Part shown: piece by piece, positions 32,724 to 41,668 of the stretch
Layout: every line of letters starts with the position of its first letter
Position numbering within the stretch: the stretch's first letter is position 1
From: Peptococcaceae bacterium
GTDB taxonomy: Bacteria; Bacillota; DSM-12270; Thermacetogeniales; Thermacetogeniaceae
Direction of reading: 5' to 3'
Assembly (NCBI GenBank): GCA_023249405.1
Contig: JAHFCR010000018.1
Location: forward strand, 1 to 50,404
Length of the DNA stretch: 50,404 bases
Program-made: the position numbers and the translations under genes
Notes under the pieces: model-generated
What the model saw: the letters and a program-made list of their open reading frames with translations, nothing else
What the model was told of the DNA's origin: nothing
Databases searched by the model: none

Positions 32724-32826
32724 CCTGAAGCAATCGGTGACAGAATTTAAGGTAATATCCGGTATCGGAACGGTTACAATGCGTTATTAAGCCGGCTGCA
32801 TTCCGGCGAGGCGAAGAAGTCGGTAG

Positions 32827-34428
32827 GTGAAACAGATGCTGAAGCTGCCACCGATCAAACTGGAACTTGACGAGAATGAGCCGGCGCTGCGCCGGAAGAT
32901 CAGCTCACTGCTGGGAATCCGGGATGCCGATCTGATCGGTTATCAACTGCTGCGCCAGTCGATCGACGCCCGCCAGCGCGGGCGTATTTATTTGATTTAT
33001 AACGTGGCTGCCGAGGTGCAGGACGAGGAACGGGTGCTCGGCGGGCGTCGGGGCCAGACCGTATCCAGGTTCACAGCAGAGTCCTACCGGTATGTGCAAC
33101 CGGGAATGGAGCTGCTGACCGGCCCGCCGGTGATCGTCGGCATGGGGCCCGCCGGCCTGTTTGCCGGGCTGATCCTGTCGCGGATGGGCTACCGCCCCCT
33201 GCTCCTGGAACGGGGGGATGATGTGGAGACCCGGAGGCGGCGGGTGTCTGATTTCTGGAACGGCGGCGAGCTTGATGGGGAGAGCAACGTCCAGTTCGGT
33301 GAGGGCGGGGCCGGGGCCTTTTCGGACGGCAAGCTGACGACCCTGATCCGCGACCCGCGCTGTCATCAGGTGCTGCATGAATTGGTGGCGGCCGGCGCAC
33401 CGGAGGAGATCCTCTACCTGAACAAGCCCCACATCGGCACTGATCGCCTGCGGACGGTGGTCAGTCACCTGCGATCGGCGATCATCGCCAACGGCGGCAC
33501 AGTGAGATTCAGGGCCAGGGTCACCGGCCTGGAGCAGAGCGGCGGTGCGGTCGGGGGCGTTCTGGTCAACGACTGCGAGCGGATCGATACCGGTGTGGTG
33601 CTGCTGGCCACCGGCCACAGCGCCAGGGACACCTACGCCATGCTCCACGAGCGGGGGGTTCTCCTCACGCCGAAACCCTTTTCCATCGGGGTGCGGATCG
33701 AACATCCCCAGAGTCTCATCGACACCGCCCAGTTCGGGCCCCAGGCCGGCCACCCCCGGCTGGGGCCTGCGGACTACAAGCTGGCCTACCATGCGCCCGG
33801 CGGCCGTTCTGTCTACACCTTCTGCATGTGCCCGGGCGGGCGGGTGATCGCTGCGGCCTCCGAGGCCGGTGGGGTGGTGACCAATGGCATGAGCGGCTAC
33901 CTGAGGGATGAGATTAACGCTAACAGCGCTCTGCTGGTGGGAGTAACCCCGGATGATTTTGGCAGCGACCATCCACTGGCGGGCATTGACTGGCAGCGGC
34001 GATGGGAGCAATTGGCCTTTGCCGCCGGCAGGGGCGGCTTTCGGGCGCCCCTGCAGCTGGTGGGAGACTTTCTGGCCGGGCGCCCGAGCCGCGGTTTCGG
34101 GCCGGTGTTGCCCAGCTACAGGCCGGGCACGGTCTTCGCGGAGTTGGACGACTGCCTGCCGCCGTATGCCGCGGCCACCATCAGAGAGGCCATCCCCTTT
34201 TTTGAGCGCCGGGTACGCGGCTTTGCCATGCCGGAGGCGGTGCTGACCGGTGTGGAGACGCGTAGCTCCTCGCCGGTGCGGATCAACCGGGACGAACAGC
34301 TGATGGCCAGCCTCCGGGGCCTGTACCCGGTGGGGGAGGGATCGGGCTACGCCGGCGGGATCATGTCGTCGGCGGTCGATGGCATCAGGGCGGCGGAAAA
34401 GGTGGCCTCCCGCTATAGACCGTTCTAG
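32827..34428 (+). CDS. COG2509-type FAD-dependent dehydrogenase
   Basis: 533 residues. A distinct N-terminal domain of about 95 residues (PPIKLELDENEPALRRKISS...DARQRGRIYLIYNVAAE) precedes the FAD motif VIVGMGPAGLFAGLILSRMG (near 102) and FGEGGAGAFSDGKLTT (near 159). The C-terminus has GEGSGYAGGIMSSAVDG. This arrangement is that of the uncharacterised Firmicute dehydrogenases of COG2509. The start is GTG; GGTAGGTG provides weak ribosome binding. The electron partner and substrate are unknown. Confidence 0.88.
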   Translation: MKQMLKLPPIKLELDENEPALRRKISSLLGIRDADLIGYQLLRQSIDARQRGRIYLIYNVAAEVQDEERVLGGRRGQTVSRFTAESYRYVQPGMELLTGPPVIVGMGPAGLFAGLILSRMGYRPLLLERGDDVETRRRRVSDFWNGGELDGESNVQFGEGGAGAFSDGKLTTLIRDPRCHQVLHELVAAGAPEEILYLNKPHIGTDRLRTVVSHLRSAIIANGGTVRFRARVTGLEQSGGAVGGVLVNDCERIDTGVVLLATGHSARDTYAMLHERGVLLTPKPFSIGVRIEHPQSLIDTAQFGPQAGHPRLGPADYKLAYHAPGGRSVYTFCMCPGGRVIAAASEAGGVVTNGMSGYLRDEINANSALLVGVTPDDFGSDHPLAGIDWQRRWEQLAFAAGRGGFRAPLQLVGDFLAGRPSRGFGPVLPSYRPGTVFAELDDCLPPYAAATIREAIPFFERRVRGFAMPEAVLTGVETRSSSPVRINRDEQLMASLRGLYPVGEGSGYAGGIMSSAVDGIRAAEKVASRYRPF

Positions 34429-34505
34429 CAGGTCGACTACGGTGGGCTGGTTTAGACTGGACCGAGCAGTGTGCAAATTTTGGTAAGTCTACAATCTGCA
34501 GTGAG

Positions 34506-34534
34506 TTGTAGGGTATATGGCCTTATGATATAAT
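34506..34534 (+). promoter_or_regulatory. Promoter of the pheST T-box transcript
   Basis: TTGTAG, 17-bp spacer and perfect TATAAT, about 165 bp before T-box stem I. The extra 165-base 5' stretch has no obvious gene. Confidence 0.55.
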
Positions 34535-34700
34535 GCAGCTATAGTTCTAAATCTGCCCCGCAAAGGTGCGTGACGCAAGTGTCTCTGCCGGCTCGCCTGT
34601 GTTGGCTGATTTTTGAACGTACTGGTTCACCGTTTGCTTATATCATGTACCGTAGGTTGATGCTTCAATAACAGAACTGCAAGCTGCAACTCCATAGGTT

Positions 34701-34953
34701 TGAACGATGATGCACAGGAGAGTAGGAACCGGGGGGTTCTCCCAGGGAGGCCGTGCCGAGATTGGAAGCAGGGCCAGAACCCGGGTTCTGAAGTTCACCT
34801 GGAAGTCGCTGCACTGATAGCCTGGTAAAGGCTGGTAGGTGTGGCCGGGGTTTCCCGTTACAGAATGTACCCCGAAAGCGGGCCTTGACGGCCAAGAAGG
34901 GTGGTACCGCGCAGGTTATAACAAGCCTCCGTCCCTTGAGTGACGGAGGCTTT
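34701..34953 (+). promoter_or_regulatory. T-box riboswitch (Phe) controlling pheST
   Basis: Stem I begins with GATGCACAGGAGAGTAGG (34707-34724); its specifier is TTC (Phe) at 34794-34796 in GAAGTTCACC. The conserved AGGGTGGTACCGCG is at 34899-34912, and the terminator AAGCCTCCGTC / GACGGAGGCTT (34923-34952) is followed by TACTATAT. Uncharged tRNA-Phe should permit readthrough into pheS. The UGGT bulge fits a discriminator A. Confidence 0.95.
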
Positions 34954-34981
34954 ACTATATCCTTGGATAAGAGAGGGTGCG

Positions 34982-36010
34982 TTGCGGGTGGAACAGGAGA
35001 TCGACAAGATCAAAGAGGATGCGCTTAAGGAACTGTCATCGGCAAATACTATGGATGGGCTGCAGGCAGTCAGGATGAAGTACCTCGGCAAGAAGGGGGA
35101 CCTGACCAGGGTGCTGCGGGGTATGGGCAGCCTCTCCCCGGAGGAGCGTCCGCGGCTGGGACAGCTGGCCAACGAGGTGCGCCTGTTGCTGGAAGATGAG
35201 TTGGACCGGAGACTGGCGGAATTGGGCAGGCAGGAGCAATTGCGGCAGTTGGCCGGCGAGGCCCTGGACGTCACCCTGCCGGGCCGGCCGGTGCAGCGCG
35301 GCCACCGGCATCCGCTGAGCACGGTGCTGCGGGAGATCGAGCGGATCTTCACGGGCATGGGTTTTGAAGTGGTCCAGGGGCCGGAGGTGGAGTGGGATTA
35401 CTACAACTTCGAGGCCCTGAACATTCCCAAGGGGCATCCGGCCCGGGACATGCAGGATTCCTTCTACATCACCCGGGAGATGCTGCTGCGCACCCACACC
35501 TCGCCGATGCAGGTGCGTACTATGGAACAGGCGGTGCCCCGGCTGCCGGTGCGGGTCATCGTTCCGGGCAAGGTTTATAGAAGGGACGACGATGCCACTC
35601 ATTCACCGATGTTCCATCAGGTAGAAGGACTGCTGGTCGACAGCCGGTGCACCATGGGGGATCTCAAGGGAGTGCTGCTGGCCTTTGCCCGGCAGATGTT
35701 CGGCCCCGACCGGGAGATCCGGTTGCGCCCGAGCTTCTTCCCCTTCACCGAGCCCAGCGCCGAGGTGGACGTCTCCTGCCTCAACTGCGGGGGTGAGGGT
35801 TGCCGGGTCTGCTCCGGCACCGGCTGGCTGGAGATCCTCGGGTCCGGCATGGTGCACCCCAGGGTGCTGGCCAACGTCGGTTACGACCCCGAGACTGCAG
35901 TCGGATTTGCCTTTGGCATGGGCGTGGAGCGAGTGGCCATGCTCAAATACGGGATCAACGATCTCCGCCTGTTCTTTGACAACGACGTGAGATTTTTACA
36001 TCAATTCTAG
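34982..36010 (+). CDS. pheS: Phenylalanyl-tRNA synthetase alpha subunit
   Basis: 342 residues, the usual length. An N-terminal coiled coil ([20 protein letters not shown]) binds tRNA, followed by the class II core with [43 protein letters not shown] and [19 protein letters not shown] Cys cluster ([17 protein letters not shown]) is as in many bacterial PheS. The start is TTG 34982 (or GTG 34988) after GAGAGGG; an upstream GTG at 34940 lies inside the T-box terminator and cannot be the normal start. It works with PheT as a heterotetramer. Confidence 0.97.
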   Translation: MRVEQEIDKIKEDALKELSSANTMDGLQAVRMKYLGKKGDLTRVLRGMGSLSPEERPRLGQLANEVRLLLEDELDRRLAELGRQEQLRQLAGEALDVTLPGRPVQRGHRHPLSTVLREIERIFTGMGFEVVQGPEVEWDYYNFEALNIPKGHPARDMQDSFYITREMLLRTHTSPMQVRTMEQAVPRLPVRVIVPGKVYRRDDDATHSPMFHQVEGLLVDSRCTMGDLKGVLLAFARQMFGPDREIRLRPSFFPFTEPSAEVDVSCLNCGGEGCRVCSGTGWLEILGSGMVHPRVLANVGYDPETAVGFAFGMGVERVAMLKYGINDLRLFFDNDVRFLHQF

Positions 36011-36034
36011 GCGGGCAGCGAGGAGGAATGGATC

Positions 36035-38452
36035 GTGCGTGTTTCTTACCAGTGGTTAAAGTCATTGGTGCATGTTGACCTGCCTGCGGAGGCGCTGGCG
36101 GAGAAGCTGACCATGGCCGGGTTGGCGGTGGAAGGGATTATCGAGCCGGTACCCGGTCTTGCAGGTATAGTAGTGGGTAGGATTATCGAGATGAAACGGC
36201 ACCCGGATTCGGACCACCTGCAGATCTGCCGGGTGGAGACCGGATCGGGGGTGGCGCAGGTCGTTAGCGGCGCTCCCAACCTGGCTGTGGGCGCCAACGC
36301 TCCCTATGCCCGGCCCGGAACGACCCTGCCCACGGGGCCGGAGGTGGGCAGCCGCATCATTTTGGGGGAGCCTTCCGACGGGGTGCTCTGCTCCGGGACG
36401 GAACTGGGCACCGAGGAGTGGGGCTTCGGGGACGCCCTGGGGGTGCTGGTCCTTGACCAGGCATGGCAGCCTGGCGCCGGCATCATCGAGGCCCTGGGGC
36501 TGGATGACCAGATCCTGGAATTTGAGTTGACCCCCAACCGGGGCGACTGTCTGGCGGTGCTCAACATTGCCCGGGAGGTGCGGGCGCTGACCGGGGGTGA
36601 ACTGACCCTGCCCGAGGTCTCGGTGCCGGAAACGGAGGAGCGCACCGAGAATCTGATCAGCATCCAGGTGGAGGAGCCGGAGTTATGCCGGCGCTATGCC
36701 TGCCGGATCGTTCGTCACGTCAGGTTGGCCCCGTCCCCGGCCTGGCTCTGCTACCGGCTGCAGGCGGCGGGCATCAGGCCGATCAACAACGTGGTGGATG
36801 TCACCAACTACGTGATGCTGGAGTTGGGCCAGCCTCTCCACGCCTTCGATTACGACCGCCTGCAGGGGCGCCGGATCATCGTACGGCGGGCTAAGCCCGG
36901 GGAGGAACTGGTCTCTCTGGATGGGGCGAGGCGCACCCTGGATGAGGAGATGCTGGTGATCGCCGATGCCAGGGAGCCGGTGGCCCTGGCCGGGGTGATG
37001 GGCGGCCTGGCCAGCGAGGTGGCGGAGCATACCGGCACGGTACTCCTGGAGTCGGCCTATTTTAACCCCTTCAATATCAGACAGACCGCCAAGAAGCTGG
37101 GGATGCGGACCGAGTCGGAACAGCGTTATGAGAAAGGGATCGACCTGGAGGGGGCGGTGCGGGCGGTCAACCGGGCAGCGCACCTGATCGCCGCACTCGG
37201 GGCCGGGGAGATTGCCGCCGGCGTGGTCGACCAGTACGTGCGCCCGGCGGCGCTACAGGCTATCCGCCTGCGCACGACGCGGGTCAACCAGGTTCTGGGT
37301 ACCAGTCTGAACCGGGTGGAGGTGCAGGAGATCCTGAACCGCCTGGACCTGGTCTGTGAGATCTGCGGCCAGGACAGCCTGCTGGTCAACGTTCCGTCCT
37401 ACCGCCAGGACCTTCTCGAGGAGATCGACCTGATCGAAGAGGTGGCGCGGCTGCACGGCTACGACCAGATCCCCTCCACCGTACCGGTGGGGGCACTGGC
37501 GCAGTCAGGTCAGCGCCCGGCCCTGGCCCGGATCCGGGAGGTCGCCGGTGAGGCCATGCGGGAGGCCGGTCTGGACGAGGCGATCACCTACAGCTTCATC
37601 GGCGAGAGCGATCTGGAACGTTTGTGCATCCCCGGGGATAGTCCCCTGCGGCAGGTGGTGCCGATCCAAAACCCGTTGCGGGAGGAGCAGGGGATACTGC
37701 GTCCGTTGCTGCTGGCCTCATTGATGGGAGCGTTGAACAACAACTACAAGCGCAAACAGACCGATGTCGGCCTGTTTGAGCTGGGAATGGTATTCCGGCC
37801 ATCCAGCCCGGAGGCCCTGCCCGAGGAGCGGCTGCACCTGGGATTCGTGGCTTGCGGCGAGATTGACCGGGGATGGCAGGAACCGTCCCAGGTGAAGGAT
37901 CTCTTCTACGCCAAGGGGATCGCGGAGCAGTTGCTGAGGCTACTGGGTGTTGCCGATGCCTCCTGGGAACCGCTGCGCGACAATCCGGCGCTGCACCCTG
38001 GCCGGGCGGCCAGAATCATGGTGCAAGGAGTGGATGCCGGACTGGTCGGCGAATTGCATCCGGATGTATTGCAAAAATACGAGTTACCGATCAGGGCGGT
38101 GGCCTGCGAGATCGACCTGACAGCCCTGCTGCCCTTTGTACAGTTGGATACCCTGACCCGGCCGCTGCCCCGTTACCCCGGGAGCTCCCGGGACCTGGCG
38201 GTGATCGTGCCCCTGGGGGTGCCGGCCGGGCAGGTGAGGGAGATCATCATGGCTGCGGGTGGCGAACTGCTCCGGGAGTGCCGCCTGTTTGACATCTACC
38301 AGGGATCGCAGGTTCCCGCAGGCAGTCGCAGCCTGGCCTACAGCCTATTGTTCCAGTCATTGGAGCACACATTGACTGATGAAGAGGTGAATGCGGCCCA
38401 CAGCCGCATTCTCAAAGACCTGGAGAACCAGGTGGGAGCGCGCCTGAGATAG
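36035..38452 (+). CDS. pheT: Phenylalanyl-tRNA synthetase beta subunit
   Basis: 805 residues. Domains in order: B1, the EMAP/tRNA-binding fold (about 40-150, KRHPDSDHLQICRVETGSG), the B3/B4 editing domain (about 205-375, with INNVVDVTNYVMLELGQPLH), B5, the catalytic-like core (about 470-680) and the C-terminal FDX-ACB anticodon domain (RPLPRYPGSSRDLAVIVP onward). It clears mischarged Tyr-tRNA-Phe. The start is GTG after GAGGAGG, 24 bases downstream of pheS in the same operon. Confidence 0.97.
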   Translation: MRVSYQWLKSLVHVDLPAEALAEKLTMAGLAVEGIIEPVPGLAGIVVGRIIEMKRHPDSDHLQICRVETGSGVAQVVSGAPNLAVGANAPYARPGTTLPTGPEVGSRIILGEPSDGVLCSGTELGTEEWGFGDALGVLVLDQAWQPGAGIIEALGLDDQILEFELTPNRGDCLAVLNIAREVRALTGGELTLPEVSVPETEERTENLISIQVEEPELCRRYACRIVRHVRLAPSPAWLCYRLQAAGIRPINNVVDVTNYVMLELGQPLHAFDYDRLQGRRIIVRRAKPGEELVSLDGARRTLDEEMLVIADAREPVALAGVMGGLASEVAEHTGTVLLESAYFNPFNIRQTAKKLGMRTESEQRYEKGIDLEGAVRAVNRAAHLIAALGAGEIAAGVVDQYVRPAALQAIRLRTTRVNQVLGTSLNRVEVQEILNRLDLVCEICGQDSLLVNVPSYRQDLLEEIDLIEEVARLHGYDQIPSTVPVGALAQSGQRPALARIREVAGEAMREAGLDEAITYSFIGESDLERLCIPGDSPLRQVVPIQNPLREEQGILRPLLLASLMGALNNNYKRKQTDVGLFELGMVFRPSSPEALPEERLHLGFVACGEIDRGWQEPSQVKDLFYAKGIAEQLLRLLGVADASWEPLRDNPALHPGRAARIMVQGVDAGLVGELHPDVLQKYELPIRAVACEIDLTALLPFVQLDTLTRPLPRYPGSSRDLAVIVPLGVPAGQVREIIMAAGGELLRECRLFDIYQGSQVPAGSRSLAYSLLFQSLEHTLTDEEVNAAHSRILKDLENQVGARLR

Positions 38453-38538
38453 CAAACACTGGCAGGATTCTGGCAGCCGGTGGAGAAGAATGTTAGAGGC
38501 AGCAAATCTAAGGGTTGATGTCAGGAGAGGAGATCGTG

Positions 38539-38808
38539 ATGAGCGAACTGGAGGAAAAGACCAAGGTCACCGTGAAGATCTACGGCGAGGAATACGTGGT
38601 CAAGGGCTATGCCAAGACCGGCTATATTGAAGGCATCGCGGCATACGTGGACAAGAAGATGCAGCTCATCGGGCAAAAAAACACGCACCTGTCGGTCGGT
38701 AAGATAGCAGTTTTGGCCGCCCTGAATATTGCTGACGAACTAAACAAGATGCAGGAGGATTACGATAGTCTGGCCAAGTTACTGGAGGAAGAGAAGGCGA
38801 TCAAATAA
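38539..38808 (+). CDS. zapA: Cell division protein ZapA
   Basis: 89 residues: a globular N-terminus (TKVTVKIYGEEYVVKGYA, then YIEGIAAYVDKKMQLI) and a coiled-coil tail (LNIADELNKMQEDYDSLAKL). ZapA crosslinks FtsZ filaments at the division ring. The ATG at 38539 is preferred, with GGAGAGGAG about seven bases upstream; an in-frame TTG at 38515 is less likely. zapA behind pheT is the normal Firmicute arrangement. Confidence 0.9.
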   Translation: MSELEEKTKVTVKIYGEEYVVKGYAKTGYIEGIAAYVDKKMQLIGQKNTHLSVGKIAVLAALNIADELNKMQEDYDSLAKLLEEEKAIK

Positions 38809-38818
38809 GACTGTGCCC

Positions 38819-38840
38819 GGTACCCTGAAGCTGGGGTACC
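38819..38840 (+). terminator. Hairpin between zapA and polX
   Basis: GGTACCC / GGGTACC with an 8-base loop, no T-run. A weak or partial transcription stop at best. Confidence 0.3.
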
Positions 38841-38896
38841 TGCCGTGGGTTGGTCGGTTTGCCTGTGCTCATCGATAAGGAAGGTGCCTGTGCTGC

Positions 38897-40609
38897 ATGA
38901 CCAACTGGGAAATCTGCACCATATTTAACGAGATTGCCGAACTCCTGGAGATCCTCGGAGAAAATCCTTTCAAAGCCAGGGCTTACCGGAATGCGGCCCG
39001 CATTCTGGAAAGCGCCAGTTTCGATCTGCGGGAACTGGTCAAGGATGGCCGCATACAGGAGATCCCGGGCATCGGTGAGGCCTTGTCGGCCAAGATCGTC
39101 GAGCTGGTGACCACCGGCAGGCTGAACTACTATGAAGGCCTGAAACAGAAGGTGCCTCCAGACGTGCTGCAGATGTTGAAGATCTCCGGTGTCGGGGCAA
39201 AAACGGTACAGCTCTTTTTGCATAACCAGATCACCTCTCTGGCGGAGTTGGAGGCGGCCGCCCGTGAAGGACGCCTGCAGGCCTTGCCGGGCATCGGCAA
39301 GAAGACCGAGTCCGAGATCCTGCACGGGTTGGCAGCCATGCAGGAACGGGAAAAACGCTGGCTGTTGAATGTGGCATCCATGGCTGTCAAGGAGATTGGC
39401 AGCTACCTGGCAGGCCTGGACCAGATCGAGCGGGTGGAAGCGGCGGGGAGCTACCGCCGCGGCCGGGAAACCGTGGGTGACCTGGACTTCGTGGTGGCTT
39501 CCGGCGATCCCCCGGCAGTGATCGGCCGGTTTGCCGCTGCTCCCTGGGTCCGGGAGGTGGTGGCGGAAGGGGATCGGAAGGCCACCATCATCACTGTGTG
39601 GGGGCTCCAGGTGGATATCTACGTGGTCCCGCCGCACCTTTTCACCTCCACATGGCACCACTTCACCGGCTCCAAGGAGCATAACGTCGCTCTGCGGGAG
39701 CGGGCCCGGCAGCATGGCTGGAAGATCAGCGAGTATGGGATCGTGAAGGAAGAAGACACTCTTTACCCGGCCAGCGAGGAGGAGTTCTTCCGGATGCTCG
39801 GTCTCTCCTACATCCCGCCGGAACTGCGGGAGGACCGGGGAGAGATCCAGGCAGCGGAGCTGGGGGAACTGCCCAGGCTGGTCGAGGCCGGCGACATCAG
39901 GGGTGACCTGCATGTACACAGCAAGGCCAGTGACGGAGCCAACTCCCTGGAGGAGTTGGCTCAAGCAGCTATGGCCCGGGGCTACCAGTACCTGGCGGTT
40001 ACCGATCACTCCCGGTCGCTGGCCTTCACCGGCGGCCTTACCGAAGACCGGCTGCTCGGGCAGCGGGAGGAGATCGACCGCTTGAACGGGGAGTTTCAGG
40101 GGTTCCGGCTGCTGGCCGGGAGCGAGGTGGAGATCCTGCCGGACGGACGGCTGGATTTCGACGACCGGGTGCTCTCCCAGCTGGATCTGGTGGTAGCATC
40201 GGTGCATTCCGGTTTCCGGCAGAGCCAGGAGGCCCTGAACGAACGGTTCGAGACGGTCTTAAAAAACGAACACGTGGATATCATCGGCCATCCTACGGGG
40301 CGCCTGATCGGCAGGAGGGATCCCTACGCCCTGGATGTGGGCAGGCTGCTGGAACTCGCAGCCACCACCGGGACTGCCCTGGAGATCAATGCCTCGCCGG
40401 ACAGGCTCGACTTGGGCGATAACTATGTCCACCAGGGACGGAAACTGGGAGTGAAGTTTGCCATCAACACCGATGCCCATCAGACGCGCTACCTGGATGA
40501 CCTCCAATACGGAGTGCTTACCGCCCGGCGGGGCTGGGCGCAGAAGCAGGAGATCATCAATACCAGGCCCCTGGATGAGCTGCAAAAATGGTTGAAAAAT
40601 CATGGATGA
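38897..40609 (+). CDS. polX: DNA polymerase X with PHP exonuclease domain
   Basis: 570 residues. N-terminal helix-hairpin-helix region (IFNEIAELLEILGENPFKAR; IPGIGEALSAKI; LPGIGKKTESEI), nucleotidyltransferase palm with GSYRRGRETVGDLDFVVAS (near 178-196) and VDIYVVPP, then a PHP domain (from about 335) with DLHVHSKASDGANS, VTDHSRSLAF, GSEVEIL, HSGFRQSQ and IGHPTGRL. It fills short gaps in repair and has Mn-dependent 3'-5' exonuclease activity in the PHP domain. The ATG follows AAGGAAGGTG at long spacing. Likely part of the pheST-zapA-polX transcript. Confidence 0.95.
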   Translation: MTNWEICTIFNEIAELLEILGENPFKARAYRNAARILESASFDLRELVKDGRIQEIPGIGEALSAKIVELVTTGRLNYYEGLKQKVPPDVLQMLKISGVGAKTVQLFLHNQITSLAELEAAAREGRLQALPGIGKKTESEILHGLAAMQEREKRWLLNVASMAVKEIGSYLAGLDQIERVEAAGSYRRGRETVGDLDFVVASGDPPAVIGRFAAAPWVREVVAEGDRKATIITVWGLQVDIYVVPPHLFTSTWHHFTGSKEHNVALRERARQHGWKISEYGIVKEEDTLYPASEEEFFRMLGLSYIPPELREDRGEIQAAELGELPRLVEAGDIRGDLHVHSKASDGANSLEELAQAAMARGYQYLAVTDHSRSLAFTGGLTEDRLLGQREEIDRLNGEFQGFRLLAGSEVEILPDGRLDFDDRVLSQLDLVVASVHSGFRQSQEALNERFETVLKNEHVDIIGHPTGRLIGRRDPYALDVGRLLELAATTGTALEINASPDRLDLGDNYVHQGRKLGVKFAINTDAHQTRYLDDLQYGVLTARRGWAQKQEIINTRPLDELQKWLKNHG

Positions 40610-40665
40610 TAATGCCTCAATAGCATTACTATAATAGGGGCACAGATCACAGCGGAGGTGTTTCG

Positions 40666-41637
40666 ATGAAGTTTCGGGAGATCTACGATCTAGCTGTAAA
40701 GAAAGGTATCGCGGCCGATCTCAGGGGTGAGGCCGAGATCGCCAGAGTGCTGGAGAAGCAGCGCAAGGAATACGAGGAGCTGAAGGAGAGCGACAAGGCC
40801 GAGTACGACCAGGAAAGGCTGAGCAATCCCTTCAGCGACACCCGGATGCTTTATGGGGATGAGAACCTGGAGATCGGGAACGTCCTGACCGGGATCGATA
40901 TGGAGGTCGGAGAGGTGCTGCTGGCCGACCGGCTGCGTGAGAAGGGGCAGGCGGTCGACCTGATCATCGCCCACCACCCCGAGGGCAAGGCGATGGCCGC
41001 CCTGCACAATGTGATGCACCTGCAGGAAGACCTGCTGGCCCAGTTGGGGGTGCCGATCAACGTGGCCGAGGGGATCATGATCGGCCGGATTGCCGAGGTG
41101 GGGCGCAGCATCATGCCGCAAAACCACAACCGGGCGGTGGACGCGGCCCGGTTGCTGGACATTCCGCTGATGTGCGTACACACCCCGGCGGACAACCTGG
41201 TGACCAGCTTTTTGACCAAGCTCTTTGAGGAAAAGAAACCGGAGACGGTGGGCGCCATCGTCAAGCTTCTCAAAGAGATCCCCGAATACGCCGCTGGCGT
41301 CAGGCTGAACGCCGGCCCGGCGATCGTGGTGGGCAGCGAGAAGCGGCGTACCGGCAAGATATTCGTGGACATGACCGGCGGCACCGGCGGGGCCAAGGAA
41401 GCATTTGAAAAGATGGCCATCGCCGGAGTCGGCACCGTGGTCGCCATGCACATCGCCGAGGGGCACCGCAAAGAGGCTGAAAAGTACAACATCAACGTGG
41501 TGATCGCCGGCCACATCGCCAGCGATTCCCTGGGGATGAATCTGTTGCTCGATGAGCTGGAGCAGCGCAAGGTGGCCATCCGGCCCTGTTCCGGACTGAT
41601 CCGGGTCAGCCGCGCCGCCAAGACTCGCAAAAAATAG
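40666..41637 (+). CDS. NIF3-like dinuclear metal-centre protein
   Basis: 323 residues, longer than the GTP-cyclohydrolase-like YbgI type because of a helical N-terminus (FREIYDLAVKKGIAADLRGE...ARVLEKQRKEYEEL). Metal-site motifs are LIIAHHPEGKA (near 103) and AMHIAEGHRKEAEKYNINVV (near 265) followed by AGHIASD. The family forms hexameric rings with a two-metal centre; its reaction is not established. The ATG follows GGAGGTG, 57 bp after polX. Confidence 0.85.
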   Translation: MKFREIYDLAVKKGIAADLRGEAEIARVLEKQRKEYEELKESDKAEYDQERLSNPFSDTRMLYGDENLEIGNVLTGIDMEVGEVLLADRLREKGQAVDLIIAHHPEGKAMAALHNVMHLQEDLLAQLGVPINVAEGIMIGRIAEVGRSIMPQNHNRAVDAARLLDIPLMCVHTPADNLVTSFLTKLFEEKKPETVGAIVKLLKEIPEYAAGVRLNAGPAIVVGSEKRRTGKIFVDMTGGTGGAKEAFEKMAIAGVGTVVAMHIAEGHRKEAEKYNINVVIAGHIASDSLGMNLLLDELEQRKVAIRPCSGLIRVSRAAKTRKK

Positions 41638-41668
41638 CTATTGGGGGAGAGATGTCGTCATAGAGCCC

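Noticed and set aside
32905-34476. Long minus-strand open frame (over 500 codons)
   Set aside because: It mirrors the third codon positions of the FAD dehydrogenase gene on the other strand; GC-rich genes here often produce such shadows. No family motifs.
38801-40207. Long minus-strand open frame opposite polX
   Set aside because: Shadow of polX with a composition rich in Leu, Gln, His and Pro and no start signals.
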